DNA of 64,000 bases. It comes from Clavaria fumosa (Eukaryota > Basidiomycota > Agaricomycetes > Agaricales > Clavariaceae). Below the pieces are notes generated by a model. That model saw nothing but the letters and a program-made list of their open reading frames with translations. It ran no database searches and was not told the origin of the DNA. The stretch is taken from positions 1,302,001 to 1,366,000 of the forward strand of contig OX637806.1 in the NCBI GenBank assembly GCA_951802425.1, given 5' to 3'. This document shows positions 54,682 to 64,000 of this stretch, piece after piece. How positions within the stretch are numbered: position 1 is the first letter of the stretch; the number at the start of each line of letters is the position of its first letter. A program made the position numbers and the translations under genes.

Positions 54682-55025
54682 CATCAGCAAAGTGCAATCA
54701 GGCTATATGCAATTTGGCAGTGCTGCACAGACAGCTGTAGAGCCATAGAAGCCATAGACAACTTCCTGATATGTGTAGAACTGTGTAGCACAGCATGATT
54801 GCTTTGTAGGGGAACATGACCCACTGCAGCACTACATAGGTCTAGAATAAGGCTACAGAGTCCTACACAGAAACATGTAGCTAGTGGCAGGTCCTACATC
54901 CGAACTATGCTCAACTACATCCAAACTACGCTCAACTACATCCAAACTATGCTCAACTGCACAATTGCAACTAAATCAATATTTGTATTTGTTTTATAAA
55001 TCAACAAAGTCATGTGATACTCTAA
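54682..55025 (-). repeat. Terminal module of the triplet-repeat element, copy 2
   Basis: Inverted relative to 30891-31215 and similar throughout (CATCAGCAAAGTGCAAT start, ACTACATCCAAACTATGCTC words, ACAAAGTCATGTGATA near the inner end). It is followed by triplet DNA at 55026. Confidence 0.78.
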
Positions 55026-55490
55026 CCAAGTAGTAGGGAATGCTGTACTGCCATGGCCGCTGCCATTGCCATAGCTGCCACCATTGCTATAGCCGCTGCC
55101 ACCGCCATAGCCGCTGCCACCACCGCCATTGCCGCTGCCGCTGCTGCCGCCACCACCGTTGCTGCCGCTGCTGTCGCCACCACTGGTCCTGCTGCCGCCA
55201 CCGCCGTTGCTGCCGCTAGTGCTGCCACCGCTGCCGGTGTTGCCTCCGCTGGTGCGCTGCTGCTGCCATCACCGCCGCTGGTGTGCTGCCGCCGCCGTCA
55301 CCGCCGCTGGTGTGCTGCCGCCACCGTCACCGCCGCTGGTGTGCTGCCGCCGCTGGTGCGCTGCCGCCGCTGCTGGTGCTGCTGCCGCCGCTGCTGTCGC
55401 TGCTGCTGGTGCTGCTGCCACCGCTGCTGGTGCTGCTGCCGCTGCCGCTGTCGCTGCTGCTGGTGCTGCTGCCGCCGCCACCACAAAAGA
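55026..55490. repeat. GCTGCCGCC/GCTGTGGTG-type triplet repeat
   Basis: Degenerate CTG/CCG/CCA triplets read through as Ala-rich frames. It abuts the 3' end of CHS7 (stop at 55519), leaving under 30 bp between them. Confidence 0.8.
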
Positions 55491-55518
55491 AACGACCAAA
55501 AGAAATCCCGCAGCATTG

Positions 55519-56361
55519 CTAGTACCGCTCATTGCTCGGCGGGTACCCTCTTCCCATCGGCGATTCACCAGGACTGGGATACCCGGGATGCCTCGGCGAC
55601 GGCGTAGGGGCGCCATACATTTGCCCGCCGCTGATCCCGCCAACAAGACTCGCAGGCACGCCGCTGTGGTAGTTGCTTGCCGACTCCTCCTCTGGGTAGT
55701 CCATGGGCTCATCCGCCGCCAGCAGCGGGTCCTTGACCTCCCACACGGCAACCTTCGACCTGACCGAGAACTCCAGGTCCTCTTTCTGCACAGGTACATG
55801 AACCCCAGACGGGGGGGGGGATTTCGTTGAGCCACCTAGCGCGTACAGAAGGCAAGAATAGGATGGCGACTCACCGTGATGGAGTTCCAGTACTTGTACA
55901 CCATCATGACACTCATCAGAATGCACAGCGTGAAGAAGAACAGCCCGTCAATGTAGTGCTTGATGGCGTCGCAGATCGTGACGCTGAACGCAAACAACAG
56001 GACCTGCGCGATCGTGAAGAACGCCGTGCCAAAGATGATGTTGCCGATTGGCCACCAGTCGTCGAGCGTGCGGGAGACGAGAATGAGCTGTGAGATGATG
56101 TAGATCGAGGTGCATACGAGCGGCAAGAGGATGTACACAATCCAGAGCCCGAGCGGCTTTGAGAAGGAGAAGCCGGCGAAGGATTTGAATGTGGCGAAGG
56201 TGAATACGGCAAGACAGGATAAGCGTAGGAGCTATGGAACATCCATGTGAGGAGGGGAGAGTGGAAAAGAAGTGTAAAGTATCACTGACCCATAAAGACA
56301 GCGGCATTCCATCCTCTGCGAACTGGAAGCCAACGAAACCATTGATGAGACAGCAGTATGC
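55519..56361 (-). pseudogene. CHS7: CHS7, chitin synthase export chaperone, 3' part only (complement join 55519..55785, 55875..56231, 56290..56361)
   Basis: Chs7 is an ER membrane protein needed for export of the class III/IV chitin synthase to the cell surface. Three exons give 231 residues. The first reads AYCCLINGFVGFQFAEDGMP LSLW, the second has four hydrophobic segments ([56 protein letters not shown]), and the third starts KEDLEFSV and ends in a Pro/Gly/Ser-rich cytoplasmic tail. Introns are GTCAGT..TAG (58 bp) and GTGAGT..CAG (89 bp). The family is usually 300 residues or more, so the N-terminal third is absent; CTG triplets start immediately upstream. A missing 5' exon beyond the repeat cannot be excluded, but none was seen. 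Confidence 0.78.
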
Positions 56362-56520
56362 TCTCGCCACCACCACTGTCACCACCGCTGGTCTTGCTGC
56401 TGCCGCTGGTCCTGCTGCCGCCACTGTCATCGTCACCACTGGTCCTGCTGCTGCTGCTGCCACCACCATTGCCACTGCTGTGCCCTCATCACTGCTGCTG
56501 CTGCTGCTGCTGCTGTGGCA
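56362..56520. repeat. CTG/CCA triplet repeat cutting CHS7
   Basis: Degenerate GCTGCTGCCACC triplets, ending in a clean CTG run near 56500-56516. It replaces the upstream part of CHS7. Confidence 0.75.
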
Positions 56521-56538
56521 GTCAATGATGTGAATTCC

Positions 56539-56579
56539 TTGCAATAGAGTATTGTAATTACAATAAATAGCTATTGCAA
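56539..56579. repeat. 41-bp imperfect palindrome
   Basis: TTGCAATAG and CTATTGCAA face each other around an inner GTAATTAC. It could form a hairpin; function unknown. Confidence 0.55.
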
Positions 56580-56779
56580 GAGATGACTGTAAGTGTATTG
56601 CAAGACATGACAATACAGCCTCTGTGACAACTGTGATGCGCTTGTCCCAAAGTGGACAATAGCCATGCAATATATTACAATACATGTCCCTTTCAGGCCT
56701 GCCCTGTGCACTCAGCCAGTAAGCCAGAATAGGAATGCTGGTCAAACAATGGCAAACAAAATATGCTAAAAATAAAAAC

Positions 56780-58205
56780 AAAAACTCGAAATTGAGCAGC
56801 CCTGTGCCTGGTCCCTCAGGTACAGGTTACCAATCAGGCATAGCTGCTTTTGGTAAGCTGCTATGACTGTGGGAATTTTTTTGCATGGCTTGCAAAATAT
56901 GACTTTTTAGACACCAAAAAATCGGCAAAAATCAGGAGATTCCAAATCTGGACACCCCACATTTGTACCTGCCTTGGTTCAGTGTCAATTTGCAAAATAC
57001 ACAGAAAATATTCATTTTCCACAATTCTGCAGTACTCTGCAGTACTCTGGCTTGAAAATGGTTAGTGGAGGATACACACACTACCTGTGGACATATGAGG
57101 AGGGTGTAGATTAGTTTAACAACCCACCCACCATCTCTGTCACCTCCCTGGAATCCATTACTAGGAATTAGGGTTATTGGCCTGGGAGCATGGCTATTTG
57201 TTATATTGAAAATTCCAGCTATCAGACTACACCTTATGACATCTAATACAATCATACAAAAGCCCATAATATTTGGTGCAGAACTACAGATTCCCCATGT
57301 CCATTTTCCCAAAAATCTCAAAATCTCTCCCCAGGCAGTCCCCTTTGTCACATCACATATTCCTGTGGTCTGATAGCTGACAAGGTATGCATGAATATAA
57401 GTTCAAAGTTTGGTGAAGTTAGGCCAAGTTCTCAGGAAGATAGCTCAGAATGTGTCTTTTGGAGGACAGTTTAAAGTGAAGGCAAAAACACAGGCAAGGA
57501 TAAGCAACACCTTGACTGTCTTCAAAAACACACATTCTGAGCTATCTTCCTGAGAACTTGGCCTAACTTCACCAAACTTTGAACTTATATTCATGCATAC
57601 CTTGTCAGCTATCAGACCACAGGAATATGTGATGTGACAAAGGGGACTGCCTGGGGAGAGATTTTGAGATTTTTGGGAAAATGGACATGGGGAATCTGTA
57701 GTTCTGCACCAAATATTATGGGCTTTTGTATGATTGTATTAGATGTCATAAGGTGTAGTCTGATAGCTGGAATTTTCAATATAACAAATAGCCATGCTCC
57801 CAGGCCAATAACCCTAATTCCTAGTAATGGATTCCAGGGAGGTGACAGAGATGGTGGGTGGGTTGTTAAACTAATCTACACCCTCCTCATATGTCCACAG
57901 GTAGTGTGTGTATCCTCCACTAACCATTTTCAAGCCAGAGTACTGCAGAGTACTGCAGAATTGTGGAAAATAAATATTTTCTGTGTATTTTGCAAATTGA
58001 CACTGAACCAAGGCAGGTACAAATGTGGGGTGTCCAGATTTGGAATCTCCTGATTTTTGCCGATTTTTTGGTGTATAAAAAGTCATATTTTGCAAGCCAT
58101 GCAAAAAAATTCCCACAGTCATAGCAGCTTACCAAAAGCAGCTATGCCTGATTGGTAACCTGTACCTGAGGGACCAGGCACAGGGCTGCTCAATTTCGAG
58201 TTTTT
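56780..58205. repeat. Giant near-perfect palindrome, 680-bp arms, 64-bp centre
   Basis: Arms 56780-57460 and 57525-58205 are reverse complements with no net indel; every position p pairs with 114985 minus p. Only a few mismatches were seen (near 56911, 57020 and 57456). Both arms carry the same 139-codon open frame facing away from the centre, differing by one residue, without recognisable domains. Outer ends read AAAAACTCGAAATTGAGC. No target duplication was found. Confidence 0.93.
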
Positions 58206-58211
58206 TCCCTT

Positions 58212-58353
58212 TGTGTAGAGGAGAAGTCCTCACGCAACTCCGATCCGGACTCCGACCGGACTCCGCTCTGCTCTGGCTTCACCTTTGCCACCTTTTTTGG
58301 TCTCCTCTACACTACCCCTACCCTGCTTTGAAGCAAAGAATCAGATCTTAACA
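58212..58353 (+). repeat. 142-bp direct repeat, left copy (LTR-like)
   Basis: It runs TGTGTAGAGGAG to GATCTTAACA. It contains ACTCCGATCCGGACTCCG words and an inner inverted pair (TGTAGAGGAG / CTCCTCTACA). It matches 61340-61481 with about ten differences. Confidence 0.85.
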
Positions 58354-60655
58354 GTATATTCAAACTAACAACCTCATGTATACAACTGGTCCTTTGCTTG
58401 CCCTTTGTGCTGCTGCTTGCCTTGCTCCTTGCTGCAAAAGCCAAAGGTCCAATCCGCACCTCTGATCCACACCTCTGGTCCACACCTCCAATCTGCACCT
58501 CCGATCTGAAACTCTGCTCCAAAACTCCAGTCTGTTTGAGCACACCTTGTGTGCATTTGCTCTGGACCTGGACTTGCCACAAGCTGTCTGTCCACGGTGA
58601 TACAAATCAGGATATTTTCTGAACTCCAGCCAACAATTCATTGTGCTCCTTAGCTCATCTCCTTCATGTATCATATTGAGAGATTTGAGGCAGGAAAACA
58701 CTGAATGCTGGACTTCTGAACTCTGGCCCCCTGTTCCTGGGTTCTCCCTGGCTCGCCTCCTTCATATCCCATGTTGCAAGGCTCTGAGATGGGAAACTCC
58801 AAACTCCAGATATCCAAACTCTGTCTCTGGCCCCTCTGAGATGGGGAATGCTGGATATCCTGTCTCCAGCTCTTGTTTGTGCTTTCCCTGTGCTCATTTC
58901 CTTCATGGATTACCATGTTGTGAAACTCCGAGATGGGAAATGCCAAACTCCAAGCTCCAGACCCCCAAAACTCCGAACCTCTAAACTCCGGAACTCCGAT
59001 ATTGCTCCTTTTTGAGCTTTCCTTGTGCTCGTTTCCTTTGTGGATTACCATGTTGTGAAACTCTGAGACAGGAAATGCCAAACTCCGAGCTCTGTAGTTC
59101 CAAACCCCAGACTTCCAAACTCTGGACTGTCAAACTCCAGAACTCCGAAATCCGGAACTCTGAACTCCAGACACTTTGTCTTGCTTCATGGCCCACTGTC
59201 TTGTCTCGACATGGCCCTCTGAACTCTGATCTTGTCCCCTTGTGTGACTTGGTCCTTTGGACACCTGGCTGTACCATATACAATCTGCTGATTGTCCAGT
59301 GTACAAGCCTAACAATTCAAGGACTCCTGCACTTGCAGAAATTTGACTCCGAAACTCCGATCCGACTCCAGCCTGATCTGGGCACAGACTCCGATGGGTG
59401 CCTACTCCGGAACTCCGACTCTGGGACTCCAATTCTATCCTTGCTGCAGTGAGTCCGAATCTGGACCCGATTATGGATGCTGCCCACTGTGGTTGCATCA
59501 CCAGTTCTCAGGATTGCTATCTTGTGAACACATCTGTCCAGCAAGGTTGCTCATGCAATCCTTGCTACTCTGAACTACTCTGAACTCCTCTGACATGGTC
59601 TTGGACCTCCATGCCACATCTCCGCACAGCTCTGGACCACTCTGCACTCACATTCTCAGACTCTGCATCTCCAAAACACCAAGATTCTGCCCTCCTCCGA
59701 TGCTCCAAAAACTCCGAAATTCCAAAATTATGTTCCTTTGCTACATTGTTATGCTTCCTATGTCCTTATGTTTCCTGTTACTCCAATCCCCACAAATTCC
59801 GAATCTCCAAAACTCTGTTTTTTCATATTTTTGATACTTTTGATTTCCTCACTTTTCTTGACTTTACAAAACTCCGAAATCTTGTTCCACACAATGTTGC
59901 CCTTTGTACAACTCCAACACTTCTTGTTTCCTGTTTTTGTTCTACTCTTCTGTCCACTCTAACCCACTTCTTGACAATTCCTTAGTAAAACATAGAATTT
60001 TTTTTTTAAGATAAAAAATTTTTGTGGGAGGGGAGGTGAGTGAACTTACAATAGGTCCTCACAGCCTCCCAGCATCTCCGACCTTTTCTGGCACCCCCCC
60101 TCCACACTCTGCTACCTCTGCACCTCCACTCTGCACCTCCACACCTCCGCTCCGCAACTCCATGCTCCAACTCCATTTCTGTGCCTCTGCTCCAAAACTC
60201 CGAAACCCCAATTCCATACCTCTGCTTCTCTCTGATTCCTCCCTCCACACTACACTACCTCTGCTCCTCTGCTCTGCTGCTCCAACTCTGCTACTGCTAC
60301 CTCTGCTCCTCTACTCCTCTACTCTGACTCTGACTCCACCACCTCCACTCTGACTCCAATTCCACCCCTCCACACCTCCACACCTCTACTCCGACTCCAA
60401 TTCCACTACCTCCACTCCTCCGCCCCAACTCTGATTCTGCACCTCTGCACCTCCACTCCAAAACTCCGAAACTTCAATTCCACACCTCTGCTCTACATCT
60501 CTGACACCTTCCGACACATCTGCACTATCTCTGACCTGCTCCAGACCTCCGACTCCAACTCCAGCTCCAGTCCTTGTTCCACCTTCCTCAACCCACCTCC
60601 AACTCCAACTCTCTCCAACCCACATAGTGAAATACTGTCACTTAAGGGTCTTGAG
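58354..60655. repeat. ACTCC-rich degenerate repeat field
   Basis: This is over 2 kb dominated by GAACTCCGA, CCAAACTCC, CTCTGCACCTCC and similar words, with a few plain stretches (59720-60010). No frame encodes a known domain. 60010-60620 is a denser CTCC/CTCTG part. Confidence 0.75.
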
Positions 60656-60660
60656 GGCTC

Positions 60661-61339
60661 GACCCTAAGAGGGGGATACTGTCACGTCCTATCCAGTCAC
60701 CCAGACCACCCCTAATTACCTTCAAATACCTCTGAAATACCTCCAATACATCTCCAGCACATCTCTGCTCCAACTCTGGCACCTCTGCTCTGGTCTGGAC
60801 TTTCGTTGGACTTTGATATTGGTCCTTCGGACTGAATGGACTTTGTTTCTAGCATGTTCCTTGGTGCTAGTCCATGGTTAGTAACCATTGGGACAATGCC
60901 CACCATCCATGGGAACTTATTCTTTGCCTTACATGTATCATCTATGCCTTTCCCACTCCTCAGGTGAAATTATTGTAGATATTTGATATACTCACGTTTC
61001 ACAGTCTGCCCTATGCCCTACCCTAGTAGCATATAAACCCCCTATGTATCTCCATGATCCTCAGTTCGAATATTAACGTTATTTCTGGTCCTTGCCACTT
61101 GGTCTGTGCATTAAGGGACTTCGTCCTCACTGTTCTTGACAGTCCCGACAAGTTCCGCAAAACTCCAGCAGACTCTGATGGACTCTGGGCAATTTCCCTT
61201 CGGACTTCATCCTTCCTTGTCCTGGAAAGCAAAGTACCAGCAAGGTTAAATTGGGACACATATACATGTGGTGGCACAACCCATAAGTTGAGGCCACAGT
61301 CCTGCCCCCTTCGACCCCCTCCTTCTAGTTCTTTTCCTT
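60661..61339 (+). repeat. Possible gypsy 3' end and LTR-like sequence
   Basis: A purine tract (CCCTAAGAGGGGGATA) precedes TGTCACGTCC at 60680, the usual look of a gypsy polypurine tract and LTR start. CATATAAACCCC at 61030 resembles a TATA box. The other LTR and the element body were not found, so this may be a solo or truncated LTR. Confidence 0.4.
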
Positions 61340-61481
61340 TGTGTAGAGGAGAAGTCCTTGCACAACTCTGATCCGGACTCCGACTGGACTCCACTCTGCT
61401 CCAGCTTCACCTTTGCCACCTTTTTTGGTCTCCTCTACACTACCCCTACCCCGCTTTGAAGCAAAGAATCAGATCTTAACA
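61340..61481 (+). repeat. 142-bp direct repeat, right copy (LTR-like)
   Basis: Same limits as 58212-58353. It ends exactly where the remaining piece of a Gypsy-A LTR begins. Confidence 0.85.
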
Positions 61482-62177
61482 AGTATCATCATCATTGACC
61501 TTACATTAAGCTGTGTGATTGTGAGACCCAGTCTGATACAATACTAACATCAATCCTGTCCGCCCTAGCCCCATGTCCTAACCCGGCTAGCCTGGACCCT
61601 TAATCTCAAACTGTGACACACTGTCACAGCTCAGCCCCTACCATCCTCTTCTCCTTTACCCTGCCTGCGGTGTGTAACAGAACTGCATGAAATTTTTACT
61701 GTGTGTAGATACATATGACCAGACCCAGAGGAAGTCTAGTGTGACCCTCCCCAAGTGATACTGAGTGCCCAAGGCCTGGAACTTTGTTTTACAGCTATGT
61801 ACCAGTGAATTGTGTAGGTACAGGGCAAGGAAAGGCCCTCTACATAGTCCTTCTAGTAGTTTCCTGGTCCAGTGGACAGGGCCCTTGCTCTGTGACCATT
61901 GTCAGAAGGGCACATGGGCAACTCATTAGGAGTTGTGCAGCGACCACCTGGGACACCATTTGGGCCCCACGCTAGCAACAGTTTTATAGAATAAGAGTTC
62001 TATAAGAAGAGCAGCCTGAGAGGACAGGACTGCTAAGAGATCGAAGAAATCCTGAGTGCCCAAGGCCCAGAATTTTATTTACAGCATCTACAACTGAGAC
62101 CAGGTCGAGCCCAGCTCCCCCCTGATTCCCCCGTTACTGACATCCCCGAAACCCCATCACCACCACCAGGGTCTGTG

Positions 62178-63179
62178 ATGGCTGACCACATCGCCCCACC
62201 TGAAGTCCATGCCATGAGGCTGGATTTAACTGTTACCCCATTTGATGGGCAAAAAAGAAATTTCTGTACATTCCTCCAGTCACTCTGCCTCCTGTTTATG
62301 GCGAATCTGACAATCTATGCCATGGACCTGGCAAAGGTCCTCTACACCCTCAGCAAAATTGCTGGAGATGGATTTGCTGCAGAATGGGCAAATATGAAGG
62401 GAGAGGAAATACTGGGTAACAACGAGGTTGGAACCTGGGCAGAATTTGTGGAGGAGATGAAGTGAGTGTTCAATGACCTGAACGACCATGCAACTGCCCT
62501 TGCAGACATTGCAAGGTTAAAACAGGGTGTCATGATGGCACCTGAGTTCTTCACGAAGTTCGAAACGATGTTCCGAAGAGCAGGGATGACAGAAGTGGCC
62601 GATTCAGACATCCTGGACCATTGGCTGGAGATGAACTTGAGCAGGAGGCTAGTGGGAAAGGTCTATGGTGTCTCACTGATGCCAGAGACTTATGTAGAAT
62701 GGAAGGCACTTGCAGAGAAGCTTGATGCCCAGCAGCGCCGCTTTGATGGAGTCATCGCGCAGCAGAACTCTGTGCGCCCAGCTCTGCCTATAGCCAGCCG
62801 ACCCCTCCCCCAACAAACCCGCTTCACCCCAGCTCCTCGCCCCTTCCTGGCCCAGCCACAGGCCCGCACCCCTGCCCCTCCCATCATGCCACGTCCTGCC
62901 AGTGCTGGTGATGCCATGTTGGTCAATTGTGCCCATGCTCCTGGAGTAGGACGCACCTGTTTCCGATGTGGCCAAGCTGGCCACATGGTGAGAGACTGCC
63001 TCCTCCCAGACACACGCCCACAGATCCCAAGGCTGCAGGTCCATGCCATGGAAAGCCAGGCATGAAGTGCCGAAGACTACAAGAATGAGATTGCGTTGCT
63101 CCAAGGCTGTGTAGAGTTGCTTGAGAGAGAGAAGAGGGCTCCTGTTGAGGAGCCGGATTTTGGAGACGAGGCCCAGTGA
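62178..63179 (+). pseudogene. Gypsy-A copy 2 gag, two in-frame stops
   Basis: Same length and frame as the intact gag at 14057 (ATG 62178, stop 63177). The Gag domain, Pro-rich linker and knuckle CFRCGQAGHMVRDC are present. TGA at 62463 replaces CGA of copy 1, and TGA at 63063 replaces CGT. The frameshift heptamer GGATTTT is kept at 63155. Confidence 0.9.
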
Positions 63180-64000
63180 GTCCGAACTGGCACCTTGGGA
63201 GTAGATATCCCAGCCCCCCTCCCATCCCTGTGTCTGCAGCTAGTACTCCCAAATACACTATCTTGCAGCAGAGACACACCCAGATTGGGGTTGAGGAAAA
63301 GGACAAAGTGGGAACAGAAACTGCTGATAATGAAATACTGCAAAAGGAAAGGGTGGCTAGCAGGAAAGCAGAGCTGATTAAGTGCCTTGTGGAGGTGCTG
63401 AAAGACTCCCTGATACGTGCCCCGAGAGCTCTCCATCCGGGTGCACCTGGAGGCTCTCAGCACTGGCAAGGGGGCAACTATGAAAGCCCTTGTCGACTCA
63501 GGCTGCACCAACTGCTTTATGGACCTGGAGTGGGCGAAAAAGGTGGGACTGGAGCCATCCCCCCTGCTGTCCCCAATCACAATGTACAATGTGGATGGGA
63601 CACAGAACAGGGATGGTAAGATCTGGTATGGGATGGAGCTGCTTGTGATGGTTGGCAACCACCAGGAGCAGATTCACTTCCTGCTAGGGAAGACCCAGTC
63701 CCACATGGTGATCCTTGGGCATGATTGGCTAAAGCGTCATAACCCAGAGATTGACTGGGTGAAAGCTGAAGTAAGGCTCACCCGCTGCCCCAACACCTGT
63801 GCCTCTTCCCCACACAGCCACCAGCCCCCTGCCTGACCCCCAGTTCCACCAAAAGCGAGTACCCTGGCCTTGGCCAGTATCCCGGACACCTGTTTCCCCA
63901 ACACTGGCCCCACTCCAGATTGGCCCAGCCTCTACCCCTCAGTCTTTAGTGAAGCAAAGTGGGATGAGCTTCCCTGCTCCCACCTGGACTTTGATATTAA
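63158..64000 (+). pseudogene. Gypsy-A copy 2 pol, protease region, partial
   Basis: In the -1 frame after gag it reads the linker (SPNWHLGSRYPSPPP). A one-base deletion near 63418 shifts it. Then LVDSGCTNCFMDLEW, YNVDGTQNRDGK and GHDWLKRHNPEIDW follow. A TGA at 63834 stands where copy 1 has CGA. Trp at 63530 shows that the stop at 15412 in copy 1 was TGG. It continues beyond the window. Confidence 0.88.

Larger units (their letters stand above)
61482..64000 (+). mobile_element. Gypsy-A copy 2, truncated at both sides
   Basis: It starts with the last 57 bp of a Gypsy-A LTR (to CTGATA at 61538), the primer site ATACTAACAT at 61541, a leader, gag and the protease part of pol, and leaves the window before RT. 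It is poorer in CpG than copy 1 and has several stops. Confidence 0.9.

Noticed and set aside
55948..56781. 277-codon minus-strand frame joining AT-rich DNA, triplets and a CHS7 exon
   Set aside because: It ignores two good CHS7 introns, and its N-terminal half has no similarity to the family; only the CHS7 exon in it is supported.
56932..58053. Mirror-image 139-codon frames in the palindrome as duplicate genes
   Set aside because: No domain or gene-like context; identity follows from the palindrome, and the frame may be chance.
61340..61538. Insertion of the 142-bp repeat element into the Gypsy-A copy 2 LTR
   Set aside because: The expected upstream part of that LTR was not found at 58.2 kb, so a simple insertion with both flanks could not be shown.
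1..64000. tRNA, rRNA, origins or telomeric repeats
   Set aside because: None could be recognised by eye; ATGCAT-rich words near 10.6 kb and 29.0 kb do not form a telomere-like array.

Overview
This window looks like a repeat-rich chromosome segment from a filamentous basidiomycete, probably an Agaricomycete. The evidence is short introns (about 47-59 bp) with GT..AG borders and one GC..AG, basidiomycete-style serine palmitoyltransferase (LCB1) and CHS7 genes, a NOD-like receptor of fungal type, and fungal DIRS, Ty1/copia, Ty3/gypsy and hAT elements. No prokaryotic features were seen. Most of the 64 kb is mobile DNA, much of it nested. Only three or four loci resemble host genes, and most of those are damaged.

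Layout, left to right. 1-4.9 kb: DIRS-type tyrosine-recombinase retrotransposon (copy 1) with spliced Gag, RT-RNase H and recombinase. 5.45-10.46 kb: Copia-A, decayed, 5-bp TSD GCAGC. 10.47-13.10 kb and 28.89-30.89 kb: GC-rich triplet and minisatellite DNA with long inverted repeats, split by Gypsy-A (13.10-28.89 kb, TSD GATGA). Gypsy-A is in turn split inside its reverse transcriptase by Gypsy-B (16.24-26.14 kb). Gypsy-B looks intact and carries a spliced antisense gene encoding a Zn2Cys6-type motif. 31.2-39.5 kb: a second DIRS copy on the minus strand, interrupted by a 90-bp hairpin element and by Copia-B (31.79-36.42 kb, TSD TGCAC).

39.9-41.8 kb: LCB1, a serine palmitoyltransferase subunit gene, with a probable frameshift and an internal 69-bp duplication. 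42-43.8 kb: an unidentified gene relic and a DIRS-like Gag relic. 43.8-47.6 kb: an NB-ARC/TPR NOD-like receptor with 14 near-identical 42-residue repeats. 48.6-54.2 kb: a hAT transposase pseudogene carrying a non-autonomous LTR element and a TA-flanked MITE. 54.3-56.4 kb: fragments of a NIPA-like transporter gene and of CHS7, on either side of a repeat module. 56.8-58.2 kb: an almost perfect palindrome with 680-bp arms. 58.2-61.5 kb: a non-coding ACTCC-rich repeat field between two 142-bp direct repeats. 61.5-64 kb: a second, decayed Gypsy-A copy that runs out of the window.

The elements can be dated against each other. All differences between the two Gypsy-A LTRs are at CpG sites, and most in-frame stops in the elements are CGA to TGA changes. 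This suggests cytosine methylation followed by deamination. Gypsy-B has escaped so far and is the youngest large insertion. The most interesting signals are the hypervariable NLR repeat array, the antisense Zn2Cys6 gene in Gypsy-B, the covarying self-priming sites in two related LTR families, and the giant palindrome.
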